From the NCBI GenBank assembly GCA_009602735.1, contig WELA01011018.1:91111-155110 (forward strand): a DNA stretch of 64,000 bases, read 5' to 3'. The position numbers and the translations under genes are program-made. The notes below the pieces were generated by a model, which saw nothing but the letters and a program-made list of their open reading frames with translations, did no database searches and was not told the DNA's origin. Numbering within the stretch: position 1 is the stretch's first letter; each line of letters begins with the position of its first letter. Source of the stretch: Mesotaenium endlicherianum (lineage: Eukaryota > Streptophyta > Zygnematophyceae > Zygnematales > Mesotaeniaceae). This document shows, piece by piece, positions 10,776 through 21,799 of the stretch.

Positions 10776-13700
10776 CACATTCCGAAGGTCGAGAGAAAAG
10801 ACCGGCCTATAAAAGGCAGCAACAGTCAGTAATCCAGTCTACTGACTGTGAGGATGCTAGAGATAGTGAGTCGTCACTAGCTGCCCTCGTAGCAGGTATT
10901 ATGGGTCCTGCTGAACTGGATTCACTATGCATGCCTGACAAACAGATAAAGGAGACCATCAGTAATATAGACGTCCAGAGAGTGCACACTCTGGATGCTC
11001 TTGTTCCACCTGATGTCCAACATTTCTTTGCTACGTCAGGAGAACAATGCGAAAGTCAGGAAAAGACAGTCCCCCCTATCCTACTGCATTGCATGATTGC
11101 AGGTAGGAAGGTGAGGGCATTTGTTGACGGAGGGGCGTCACATACTTTTATCCACAAGGACTTAGTTAAGCGGCTAAGGCTGCCTACTGTCACCCAAGGG
11201 AATAGAAAAATATTCCTTGGAGATGCCTCAAGTATCCCGGGAGGAGTTATAACCAAGCCTATTGAGGTCCAGTTAGGTTCTGGCATTGCAGTTCTAACTG
11301 AAACGCTTACATTTGAGGTACTCAACACTGGCTTTTATGATCTCGTGCTAGGCAGGTCCTGGCTTAATAGACATCAAGCTGAAGTGTGTTGGAGCAGAGG
11401 TACAGTTAAAGTGAGAGGAGCCAGTGATGGGCAGACTGACTTGGCACCCACCAGTGCTCTTCCTCTTGTCCTGTGTGGATGGCAAATGAAGGAAAAGAAG
11501 AGGCTTCCAGAAGGATGCAAGTTGCTGAATGCAATGGAGTTCGTCAAAAGCTGGAACCAGAAGGAAGACATAATGTTTTGTCTGCTGCTAAGAGAGGTAC
11601 CTCCTCAACCCGCAGAAGTGGTTGGGAAAAATGTAAGCCCTCCGCAGCACCCTACTGCTGCAAAAATTGTTGCTCAGTACACTGATGTTTTTAATATGCC
11701 TCCGGGACTACTACCTAAGAGGGAAGTAGATCATAGGACTGATTTATTACCTGGGAGTCAGCCACCCTGGCAACGCACTTACGGCTTGTCTTTTGTGGAG
11801 AGCGAAGAGTTGAAGACACAGATTGCAGAGCTTGAGAAAAATGGTTATATTTCCCCCAGTAAATCACCTTATGGCGCACCCATCCTATTTCTTAAGAAAA
11901 AAGATGCGAGTATGCGGATGTGTGTGGACTACAGAGCTCTGAACAGAATTACAGTAAAGAACAAGTATGCTTTACTCAAAACCGAGGACTTGCTCGATAC
12001 CCTGTCTGGTGCTAAGGTGTTCAGTAAGATAGATCTCAAGAGTGGTTATCATCAAATCAGAATTGCTGAGGGGGATGAACACAACACTGCCTTCCGCACA
12101 CGTTATGGACATTATGAGTTCAACGTGATGCCATTTGGAGATTAATGCCCCTGCGACCTTCATGGGTGCTACGAATGACATTTTCAAACCTTATTTGGAT
12201 AAGTTTGTGCAAGTTTTCCTGGATGATGTTTCAATTTTCTCTTAAGATGAAGCTCAGCACGCTGAACACTTAAAGACAGCCATGGACACTCTAAGGAAAA
12301 ATCACTTATATGCTAAAATGAGCAAGTGTGATTTTGTTAAGTAGAGTAATTCTTTCTTAGGCCACGTTGTCAGTAAAGAAGGCATCAGTGTGGATCCTAA
12401 GAAAGTCCAGACCATAAGGGACTGGCCAGTACAACAGTCTGTCTCTGAAGTTAGATCCTTCCTCGGGCTGGCTAATTACTATAGAAGATTTATTGAGAAT
12501 TATTCTACAAAGGCCAGTAAACTGAGTGACCTTACTAAGAAAGACATAGGGTATGTGTGGGGGGAAGAGCAGCAGGCTGCCTTCTAGACCCTTAAAGATG
12601 CTCTTTGTTCTGCCCCAGTGCTAGCCGTGTATGACCCCAGCAAATCGGTGCAAGTGGTTACGGATGCCTTTGACTTTGCCATGGGTGCTATTTTGTTGCA
12701 CCCTGCTGACAAAACCACAAAGGAGGTAAGGTAAGGCAGGAGTGGCATCCTGTGTTGTACGAGTCTATGAAATTTAATTCAGCAGGGATTAATTACTCAG
12801 TGCATGATAAAGAGCTGCTAGCTATCATTCATGTGCTCAAACAGTGAAGAGCATACTTACATGGTAAAGCCTTTAAGGTAATTACAGATCATCTAGCTCT
12901 GACTCACTTTCAGAAGAAGTCCAAGCTGTCAAGGAGGGAGAATCGCTGGAGCCAGATGCTGGAGCGGTTCAAGTCCAGATTGACTACAAACCAGGGAAGT
13001 TGAATCCTGCTGATGCACTCTCTAGAAGATCTGACTTGCAAGAAAGGAACTTTAGTCAGCATGCTGTAGATAAAGTCTTGTATGCACTCACTTCACTAAA
13101 GGTGAAAAAGTCCTTCCTTGAACAACTTAGGAAAGCCTACCTTTCTGACCCAACATTTGAGCCCAGCCCCACTACTGATGTGTGTCGTGCTACTGCACTT
13201 GGGTGTAAGCTTAAAGGAGGGATCTGGGTGACTGAAACCACTTCAGGCAGGCTGAAGCTGGTCATTCCTAATAACTTGGAAATAAGGTCCCTTTTATTGA
13301 GTCAAGCACATGACAGTTTGCTGGGTGGGCATTTGGGGCAGGCCAAAACTGTTGGCGAAATGACAAAACATTATCATTGAGAGGGTTTACCTCGGGAGGT
13401 CTTGAAATACGTTAAGTCCTGTGACCAGTATCAAAAGAATAAGTATAGGCACACATTACCGGGAGGTCTCTTTCAACCGCTGCCCATCCCAGCTGGCCGC
13501 TGGGAAACAATATCCATGGACTGGGTGGTCACACTGCCACAAACTGCCAATGGGCATGATTCGATACTGGTAGTCGTGGATAAACTGACAAAAATGGTCA
13601 TCTTCATTCCCACAACTGTCAAAGTAACTGCACTCAAATCAGCGAGACAATTCTACAACCATGTAGTATGTCAACACGGGCTACCCTCTAATATAATCTC

Positions 13701-14620
13701 AGACATTTACCTCAGACTCAAAATTTACCTCTAAGTTCTGGAGAGCTTTAATGGGGTTAATGGGAGTCAAGCAGCTGCTCAGCACAGGAAACCACCCTCA
13801 CACTGATGGGCAGGCTGAAAGAAAATGACCGAGTTCTGCAAGAGGTACTGAGAGCCTATATTAACCAAAAACAAGATAATTGGGATGACCTGTTAACTCA
13901 AATGCAGTTTGCGGTCAACAGTGCGGTGCACGCGTCAACGGGCAAGACTCCTTTTGAACTAAGCCTGGGTAGAGTCCCTAAGTCTCCTTTGGATGTCCTA
14001 GGGGAGTCTTTAACACACCCTGAAGGGATTGACTATCCAATCTCCCTCCAGTTGACTCAAGAGTTTGCTGACACCCTGTCAGAAATCCAACACAATCTGC
14101 ACAAAGCCCAAGAAAACCAACAAAGTACGCTAATCAGTACCGTCAAGAACTGACCTTTTCTAAGGGCGATTTGGTCAAACTCCATTCTCAGCACTTGTAC
14201 CTCCCTAGTGTGGTCAAGAAAAAGCTTGGTCCTGTCTGGGTCGGCCCATATTCTGTGGTGCGCCGTGTCGGTGAAAATGCTAACAAACTGAACATGTCAG
14301 CATAATACAAGGGTCACCCGGTATTTAATGTCTCCTCCCTGGAACCATACATCAAAGGGAACACACTGTTCACGGATCGGTTACCTGTCCAACCGGGACC
14401 GGTCCCCGCTGTTTGGGACGGTGACCCTAAGGAATATGAGGTTGAGGAGATTTTAGACGCGCGCTCGATCCGTCAATCGTCTAAATGTGTCACGAAGTAC
14501 CTCATTCGATGGAAGGGTTACGATGCCTCTGGGGACACTTGGGAATTTAAAGAGCATTTGACCAATGCCAAAGGGGCGTTAAAACAGTTCCACCTTCGGG
14601 CGGCTGGAGCCCCTCCCTAA
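10733..14620 (+). pseudogene. Pol remnant of element A (protease to chromodomain)
   Basis: Recognisable in order: protease ([10 protein letters not shown], near 11,130), RT ([15 protein letters not shown] and [13 protein letters not shown]), RNase H (about 12,590-13,020), integrase (HHCC near 13,310-13,430; core about 13,500-13,850), GPY/F region and chromodomain (EEILDARS...[13 protein letters not shown], about 14,430-14,610). Broken in several places. The stretch 10819-11569 is nearly identical to element D (see findings). Confidence 0.88.
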
Positions 14621-14647
14621 CGGTCATTTCAGTTGACACAGGAAGGT

Positions 14648-14686
14648 GACAGGAGGTCCTGTCTCCATTCAAGTTGGAGGGGAAAA
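14648..14686 (+). promoter_or_regulatory. Conserved palindrome plus purine tract after pol (element A)
   Basis: GACAGGAGGTCCTGTC at 14648-14663 is a 7-bp perfect inverted repeat around GG. AAGTTGGAGGGGAAAA follows at 14671-14686. The same pair occurs after pol in element D (51128-51168), C (43186-43223) and B (inverted, about 31625-31663), and weakly in E (about 52440-52477). The purine tract resembles the polypurine tract next to the 3' LTR. Function unknown: internal priming site, RNA structure, or control of the accessory ORF. Confidence 0.55.
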
Positions 14687-14964
14687 TATATGACAGTTAG
14701 TGTGCGAGAGCAAGAAAGGGACGGTTATGTGATTCCTAAGTGTCAGCATAGTGGCAGATGGGACAGCCTGGACCACATAAAATACCTTGGGCGGAAGGAA
14801 GAAGGGCCTCACACAGCAATACATCACTGAACGCACCTTAAAACACTTTGATACGTTTAAGTCTAGCGCACCGCAACTACGTCAACTCCTAGCAATCACC
14901 CTGTAAGGTTAACAAGAGCAAACCCACCATACGAAAACGAACTTACTTCCTTCTTGCAACTCCT

Positions 14965-16349
14965 ATGACAAAGGTTGATATCGTACTAACTTGTGCCCTG
15001 GTTACATGTGCAGGATGGCTCCCACCACTTAAAAGGAGGACAGAAAGCGCAAGGCAGAAGAAGCCAGGAGGACAATGGTGCAATAGCAGAAGGAGCTGGC
15101 GGCGACGTCCCTCATCGGGTGAGAACAAGAAAGGGTCCGCAGACAACAAGAGGCAGCAGAAGAAGCACAGAGGAAGAAGGATCAGGAAGCGGAAAACCTC
15201 AGGAAAGTTGAGGAGGAGAGACAGAAGAACCCTAAACAAGAAGAAGCGACAGCGGCAGAGGAGGAGGGAAGGAAAAAGGCTGAAGCGGACAGGCAGAGGA
15301 GCTTGGCCACTTACAGGTATACTGTGGTGGGTGGCCAAAACTTTGATAACCTGAAGGAAGCATTGCTGGCAGCCCAGGAGATCAACAAGGTGGAACAGAC
15401 AACACTGCTACAGAAAGAAGGAGCTGCAGCACTGGATAGGTACATTGAGACACACACTGGTGTGGTCCTCTACGAAGATTATGCCAAGATGGTGGGCTAT
15501 ACAGTAGAGCAGGCCCGGTACCTTGCAGATGATTCGGAGAACAAGCCAGTCCCACTACCGGGAATAGTGGGAGATCAAAGATTCATCACGATGAAACCAA
15601 AGAGTACAGGAGGAGGGGGAGAGACTACTTCTCTAAGGGAAAGCATGCTTTCGTCAAAATGGGCGAAGAATGCAGGCCGGATAGATATCAGCAAGCTGAA
15701 GGCCAAGCAACCTCCGGAACGCCCTAAGAAAGGGAGGTCAGTAGATTACTCCATGTCTACCAGGGAGCAGGACGACTTAGTGGACGAGACTCCTACCCTC
15801 TCAGAGGAGGAAGATGAGGAGGATGAGGAAGAAGAACAAGGCAGAGGAGAAGTATCAGGACCTAGTACTCAGGACACCCAGGGGCAGGCAAGAGCAGGGC
15901 TTCCTCAGGAGCCAAGATCAGGAATATGGCATTTGACCCTGGCCATGGAGGTAACTGAATCGCGCACTCGCTCCCCCAGCCCACCTGCCCAAGCAGGAAA
16001 AGAAGCTGATCTGACTGTACTTGGCAGCAGACAAAGGCAGAAAACCCCAGAGGACAGGGGTGCCAGAAGAGGGACACGCGGGGTGGCCAGAGGTATGCGG
16101 GCCTTTCCCTTCGCTCAGGGGCATGTACCTCTTGCCAATGTATTTCAGCACCCTACTGGAATGCCTGTCTATGTGGAGATCAACACCCAAGTGGTTGAAG
16201 AGCAGGCTACCATCCTTTGTTCTCCTCGAGGTCCAACTTTAGAACAAACAGCGTTCTTTAGAAGGCCAGCTGACAGACCTAGAGGGCTGTCCAGATCTAG
16301 GTCCAGATCTCAGTCTCCTGATCCTGAAGCCCCAGGAACAACCCCCTAG
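14965..16349 (+). pseudogene. Accessory 3' ORF of element A
   Basis: Lies between pol and the 3' LTR. The N-terminal part (14965-15300) is Lys/Arg/Glu/Gln-rich, like a coiled coil. 15303-16349 is open for 348 residues. It carries the family core (YTVVGGQNFDNLKEALLAA; LYEDYAKMVGYTVEQARYLA; VPLPGIVGDQRF), an acidic run of Glu/Asp near residues 165-180, and an Arg/Ser-Pro-rich tail. Homologous ORFs occur in elements B, C, D and fragments E and F. I do not recognise the family. There is no signal peptide or membrane segment, so it is not an envelope-type protein. The N-terminal part is broken. Confidence 0.7.
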
Positions 16350-16461
16350 ATGACAGGCTGAAGAGGCAATAAGTGGGGGAGGCTGGTCAAGATCAATTCC
16401 CTGACCAAAGACTTCTGCAATTTAATGTTGTCGAGGCGACAACAAGTTAAGTTGGAGGGAT

Positions 16462-17180
16462 TGTAATGAATCAATATGATAGTAGATATAATATTCATTT
16501 AAATGTAATAGTTAACTAAGTTCAGCCTACTGAACTTTATGTAGTATTGAGTCTGCTAGACTTTATATAATTATCAGCTTAAGGACTCATCCGGAAGCAG
16601 CAGGCTGAAGACAACTTAAGTCAGCTTGCTGACTCATTCTTTGACGGCCAGCTGACTTCCGTACTCGGTAGCAGCGAACTGCCTCGATATGCATCTAAGT
16701 GTGGTATGCTAGTAGAATGGCCAGATGACATCCCTATGATGGATGGCGATTCGGGATGATGGGAGATGGTGGTGGATTTGGTTAATCGAGGTCCTACCAA
16801 CGTGGTTAACTCCCGGGTAGGCGGTGCCATCGCACTGGTCGTTGAACAGTAAACTCATTCCATGGACATATGCTAGGCATTGCTCTCGAGTTCGGCATTC
16901 GGAAACGAGGCCAACTCTCTTGTACAGCTTACGGAGAGAGATCTGAATCCAAGGCGAGAAGCCATTGATACGCACTGTCTTCCAACCTTGCTTATGTATG
17001 AGTTTACTGATTGCATTATTGATGCTAGTTTACTTGCATTTGACTTACGAGTATTATTCACTGCTAGTGTGTTGTCCTTTGCTGTTCAATCAATTAATGG
17101 AAAATACCATAAAGATTACTTGCTGATATAAAGATCTTTATTAATTGTTAATCGCCTATTTGGTAAGTGAATTCATTTCA
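16462..17180 (+). repeat. 3' LTR of element A
   Basis: 719 bp, TG...CA, preceded by the short purine tract AAGTTGGAGGGA (16450-16460) and followed by the target duplicate GAGGA. Confidence 0.95.
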
Positions 17181-17185
17181 GAGGA

Positions 17186-18338
17186 GCTCAGCACACGCAC
17201 CATAGCGACATAGAACACGCTCAGTGAATGCTTGAGCGATGTAGGCACTGGACTTATCAGGAATACTGACCAATTCGATCCACTTGGTGAGGTGCTCAAT
17301 CATGACATGGACGTTGCACATATCGCTCTTAGAGGGGGGTAAAGGCCCAGCCAAATCTCCAATAACCAGCGATAGAAGAGCCCTCGCAAGGGTAGAGGAT
17401 GAAGAACGGACGGAAGTGCATTGAAGGTGTTCTTAACGCGGTCACAAGACATGCAGGAACAACCAAAATTGCTGCCCTGAGCGACCAAACCCTCCCACCA
17501 AAACTCAGTTTGCAGAAGAGAACTCGTGCGTTTAACCCCGAAGTGCCCAGACTCTTCGTGGATCTTGCAAATAAGAGGTATGCGTTCAGGATGAGGAGGG
17601 ACAACTCGAGTGTGATGAGGAAAGATACGCAGCAAAGTTCCTTCATGCCAGTGATATCGAACACAACGATGCAAAATTCGATCGCGTTCACGCGACAAAA
17701 AAGGAGAAGACCAGCTCTAAGTGCGCAAGACTCCATCACAGCAGCATCGGACCACACATCAGGCACGTCACGCGAGAGGACAGTTGGACTGACACCACAC
17801 GTTCCCACAGGAGTGGGGAGAAGACCTAGGTAATACGCAACATGCCACGCTGGCAGGATATGTTCCTGCTGACTAGAGGCAAAACGAGCCCCGGTGAGAT
17901 CAACGTCCGAGGGGTCAGGGTTACGTCTGAGGCAATCTGTATCCTCATTACTTAACCCAGCCTTATGCTCAATCGTGAAATTGTACTCTTGAAGTATGAG
18001 AGCCCATCGTGCTTGTTTACCCGTGAGTTTTTGGTTGGTCATCAACCATTTAAGGGGTTGGTGACTAGTGATGAGTGTGAAGTGAGTACCATAAAGTTAA
18101 GGGCGAAAGTGCACCACAGCCCAAACTGCAACAAAGCATTCCCCTGTATATGAACTATGATTCCGCTTGGCAGAGTTGTTACTACGGCTAGCATAAGCAG
18201 CAACATATTCATGACCTCCTCATCCTTCTGAGCAAGCACAGTCCCCAACTCGAGATGACTCCAATCCGTGTGAAGATAAAATGGCTTACAATAATTCGGT
18301 CTGCACAGGATAGGAGCAGAGGAGAGGAGATTCTTCAA
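17186..18338 (-). pseudogene. RNase H and integrase zinc-binding region of element H
   Basis: 18042-18338 has a degraded RNase H start (FYLHTDWSHLELGTVLAQKD). 17700-18045 continues with RWALILQEYNFTIEHKAGLSNEDTDCLRR, the tail of gypsy RNase H. 17300-17698 has the integrase HHCC region (CKIHEESGHFGVKRTSSLL, then CMSCDRVK). Broken in several places. It ends at the element A insertion and resumes at 8597. Confidence 0.75.
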
Positions 18339-18368
18339 TTTGTCAAAAGCTTCCTGACGTTCACCAGT

Positions 18369-19237
18369 CTATTCCCAAGGCACGTCCTTCTTTAGGAGTT
18401 CGTTCAAAGGAGCGGCAATCGCACTATAATCAAGGTAACAACGACGATAATACCTAGTGATCCCCATGTAGGCCCTCAACCGAGACACATTTGTTGGGAC
18501 TGGCAGTCGCCGAATAGCATCGACCTTAACTTGTTGCAGCGTGAACCCCCCAAGAACGATATGGTGACCAAGGTAAGAAACTGAAAGGGTCGCGATCTTA
18601 CATTTCCGTGGATGACACATCAAACCCGCAAACCTCAAGCACCGCAGGACTTGTTCAACGTGTGTCAAGTGTTCCTCTATAGTACAACTGAAGATGAGCA
18701 CATCATCAATGTAACAAGGAGCAAAAGGCAACCCACTAAGCACTCGATCCATAAAATTGGATACGGGCAGTTGCGTTTTTAACCCAAACGGCGTGACCTT
18801 CCACTGGTACAAACGACGGTTTGCCCAAAATGCAACCTTGTGTTTATCCTTGGGAGCAATAAGGATTTGGTTAAATCCTTGACGCAAGTCGAACACACAA
18901 AAGACACTAGCGTCCTCAAGGTCATCAAGATATCCTCAGGCACGGGCATGGGATAGCGATCCAATTTCGCAACAGCGTTAAGTCCCCAATAATTCTTACA
19001 CATATATTTTTCCGTATAATTACCCATTGCGTCCTTCTTAGCAGGCATAACAATGAGAGCTGCGGAATCCGACATAGACTCCTCAATCATATCAGCCTTT
19101 AACAATTCAGTAACTTTCTCTCGCATAATATCCACTTTAGCGTGCCGATTATCCCTACCGGTTTGGTGGTAATGAGATTGATGGTGAATTGAGATATCAT
19201 TCACCTTCCTAAACACATGCCTGACCGTGCATAACAA
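18369..19237 (-). pseudogene. Reverse transcriptase remnant of element H
   Basis: The minus-strand reading shows the RT palm: RYPMPVPEDIL, FDLRQGFNQILIAPKDKHKVAF, WKVTPFGLKTQLPVSNFMD, the catalytic YIDDVLIFS block near 18,700, then YLGHHIVLGGFTL and YMGITRYYRRCYLDYSAIAAPL. This is Ty3/gypsy type. It is clearly diverged from the RTs of elements A-D and K, so H is a separate family. Broken. Confidence 0.85.
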
Positions 19238-19407
19238 GCCTCAATCCGTTCGAGCATGTTAGTGAAGTGTAGGGGTTTCCTCCTTAGTCAACTATATGCC
19301 CAGGTCCCACCCATCCTTAGGCCTTGGATGCAGAAGTATCAGATGAGGGGTCTGAGGACTGTAACTGCTCTGCAGGCGTTCAAAAATTCTGACGAAAATC
19401 CCCCCCC

Positions 19408-20524
19408 TTAGCCAAAAGCATGTAAGTAATAGGCTGGAATGTGGAGGAAAAGGTCAAGAAGGCGAGCATTGAGGACGGAGGATAGAGTAAAGCCATGTGA
19501 GAGCATGACTATCCATGATCCGACCGAGGAGTTGGCACCGCTGAGAGGCAGATAGGGAACAAGAGGCAATGGCGTGGGGGATAAAATCGAGTTTGAGCTC
19601 ACTTTCGGACGCAAAAAGCTCAACATACGGGTCTGTGGGGCAATCAAACAACATGCCAGGCCCATAATGACGGAATGCAAACGAGTGGGGACGGCTGACG
19701 AGAGTGGAAAACGCGGCCCAGGGATGACCGGGGAAGTTGACTTGACAGAAAGAAGAGTGCTTGGGACGATCGACTTCCATGGGGCAACGGTGTGGGGCCA
19801 GGATGGAAGTAACGTCGAGGCGAGGTGGATGCAAATGAATGTGGTGAAAGATAGGCTCAAGTGTAGTGTGAGGCACAAGGTTTTGCCCAAACACCCGTGA
19901 ACAGTGGGTGTAAGACCCCACAGCCGCGGCGTCAAGGGTAACACCGGGTCCCAAAATAGAGGTGATGGTGAGGAAGTCAGCACGAATGGGAGCACAATCA
20001 TCATCCGCGGAATTAATGTTTTTGAGCAGGTAGGCAGGCGGAGAAATTTGGGAGGTTTGGAGGAGACCTGAGACACGAATAAGCTCAAAAAACAAATGAG
20101 AGCGGTGATCAGCAAATCCCTTGCCATTACCCGCCCGAGAATGACCCTGACACTACCAGCCGCCGACGACAAGATGGATGGAACCTATGGCATGCAAGTG
20201 ATCCGGGTGGAGGAGATGAATATCCTGAGGCAATGCGGAATAGGCTGTGTGATAGGTTGACATAGAGAGCAATGTGGGGAAGGCAAGGAGTAAAGCAGCC
20301 ACGTAGGTTTGACTTGCCAGTTGTGCAGCAAGGTCGATATTGCAATAATAGTAGTGTGCAATACGGTGTCCACCCTGCAAGAGACCAGCAACTGTAGAGG
20401 AGACCCCCGCAAACAAATCTAAGACGGTAATCCCCTTGGGGGGCGACAGCCACGGAATGGGAGTCTTATTAACGAGGAGAGAGGACAAGGAAGGTACATT
20501 GAGAAGAGCAGAGGATGCGGCCAC
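19408..20524 (-). pseudogene. Cytosine-5 DNA methyltransferase domain inside element H
   Basis: Between protease and RT on the minus strand lie blocks of a C5 DNA methyltransferase, the enzyme class that moves a methyl group from S-adenosylmethionine to cytosine. They are the SAM-binding motif I (LDLFAGVSST, about 20393-20422), a motif II-like YCNIDLAAQLA, a CQGHS catalytic-loop block near 20,145, the FELIRVSGLLQ/PPAYLL block near 20,040-20,090, a motif VIII-like VGSYTHCSRVFGQNL near 19,890, and a C-terminal LSASQRCQLLGRIMD block. The style resembles the methyltransferases carried by retrotransposons rather than host DNMT1 or CMT proteins. There are no chromo or BAH domains. The domain is broken. 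Whether it once acted on element or host DNA is inference. Confidence 0.75.
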
Positions 20525-21004
20525 AGGAGGGGGAGAGGGACAGTGTAAGGCTGCATGTATCTGCTGTAGAGTAGCGGAAGGGATAGTGTAGGGCTATGAT
20601 CATGCAGAAAGGGCAAGGTGAGCAGAGCACGCAAGGACAAGGTCAAACTCGCTGCTATGGGCCAGGACGTAGGCCAAGTCAAGGAGATCACAGGGACTGA
20701 CATCATCGATGGTGACTGCAAAAGCAGGGGCCACGGGACACGCAAGAGACGAGGGTGAATGTGTAAGGGTGAGGGGGAAATAACCCAGGTGATGACTCAA
20801 AAACTCAAAATCAACCCGGTACATTGCAATACCTCGCCATAAGTCAATGGTGAGCCCAATGAGCAAGTTCAATTCTTGACCTAGGAGAATATTGTAAGAG
20901 GTAGATGCAATGAACATGCATTGGGCGTAGAGGGTGACAGCAGCTGGAGTGTGAGCATTGAGTGCGATGGGAATACATCGACGGGTTTGATGTGCAGTGT
21001 GGTT

Positions 21005-21748
21005 CTAGGCAGACATGGCAGTAGACACGAGGTTAGGACAAGGCTCAAGATCGGTTGCGGTGATGCAAAGGTGTTGACACATGAATGCACCCAAAAGGAT
21101 TGGCTGAGCCCTCGTGTCAAGAATAACCACGCGGGGAGCAAGACCGTCGATGAGAAGACAGGCATGTTGGTTACTAAGCATGACATTACGAGGCAATGCA
21201 CGCTGTAGTTTGATCGGAGTGAGAAAAGAGGGAGGGGGTACTGACCGAGATGGCCGCGAGCCCTGCAACGGAGAAGGAAGGAAGGAGGGAGCCACGGGAG
21301 GCAATCCACCTGGAGCAGAGGGTGGCAATGGCGGAGTAGGCTCTGGGACCGGAGCGACCAGCGGGAGTACAGGATGGCGGATGGAGGAAGGGGCGGGAGA
21401 CACGTAGGTAGCTGGCACGGGTGGGACGGCAAATCGCGGAGGCCGGCGGAGTAGCTCGCGTGTGATCTCATCTTGCGCCTGCGTGAGAGCAGTCAAAGAA
21501 ATCGTGAACAAGGATGGAGGGAGCAATGCCTCGACCCGTACTTGAGAAGCGGGCGGTGGATTGAATGGAGCGGGACGGGGAATGACTGGGATCGGTGCAA
21601 GGGCCGTAGCAGCCGGAGAAGGCAGTAGCTGATGTGGGTCACATGGAGCAAGAACGCCAATAGACGCGGACGATGGAGAAGAAAGGGACGCCTCGGCTCG
21701 CCGAGCGTAGGTGACCTGACCAATGCAAGAGGTGACAGTGTACAGCAA
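21005..21748 (-). pseudogene. Aspartic protease region of element H
   Basis: A Pro-rich stretch is followed by LLIDGLAPRVVILDTRAQ and ILLGAFM near 21,080-21,160. This is the pattern of a retropepsin active-site strand and the residues after it. Downstream (20600-20917) comes NILLGQELN, as expected for the second half of a retropepsin. Broken. Confidence 0.55.
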
Positions 21749-21799
21749 AGCATCAGCGACCGACTACAGTACTTCCGCGGGAGGACTCGAAACCACCTG

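Larger units (their letters stand above)
8598..17180 (+). mobile_element. Element A: Ty3/gypsy chromovirus with accessory 3' ORF
   Basis: Complete LTR-to-LTR structure, plus strand, inserted in element H. The LTRs (8598-9316 and 16462-17180) are both 719 bp, start TG and end CA. The 5-bp target duplication GAGGA is at 8593-8597 and 17181-17185. Internal order is primer-binding site, gag, protease, RT, RNase H, integrase, chromodomain, accessory ORF, polypurine tract. The coding part is broken in roughly ten or more places. By hand count the LTRs differ at about 37 positions (about 5%), so it is a moderately old insertion, younger than H. Confidence 0.93.

Noticed and set aside
15303-16349. 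Accessory ORF considered as an envelope-type gene
   Set aside because: No signal peptide, membrane segment or cysteine pattern; it is highly charged with coiled-coil and acidic runs.
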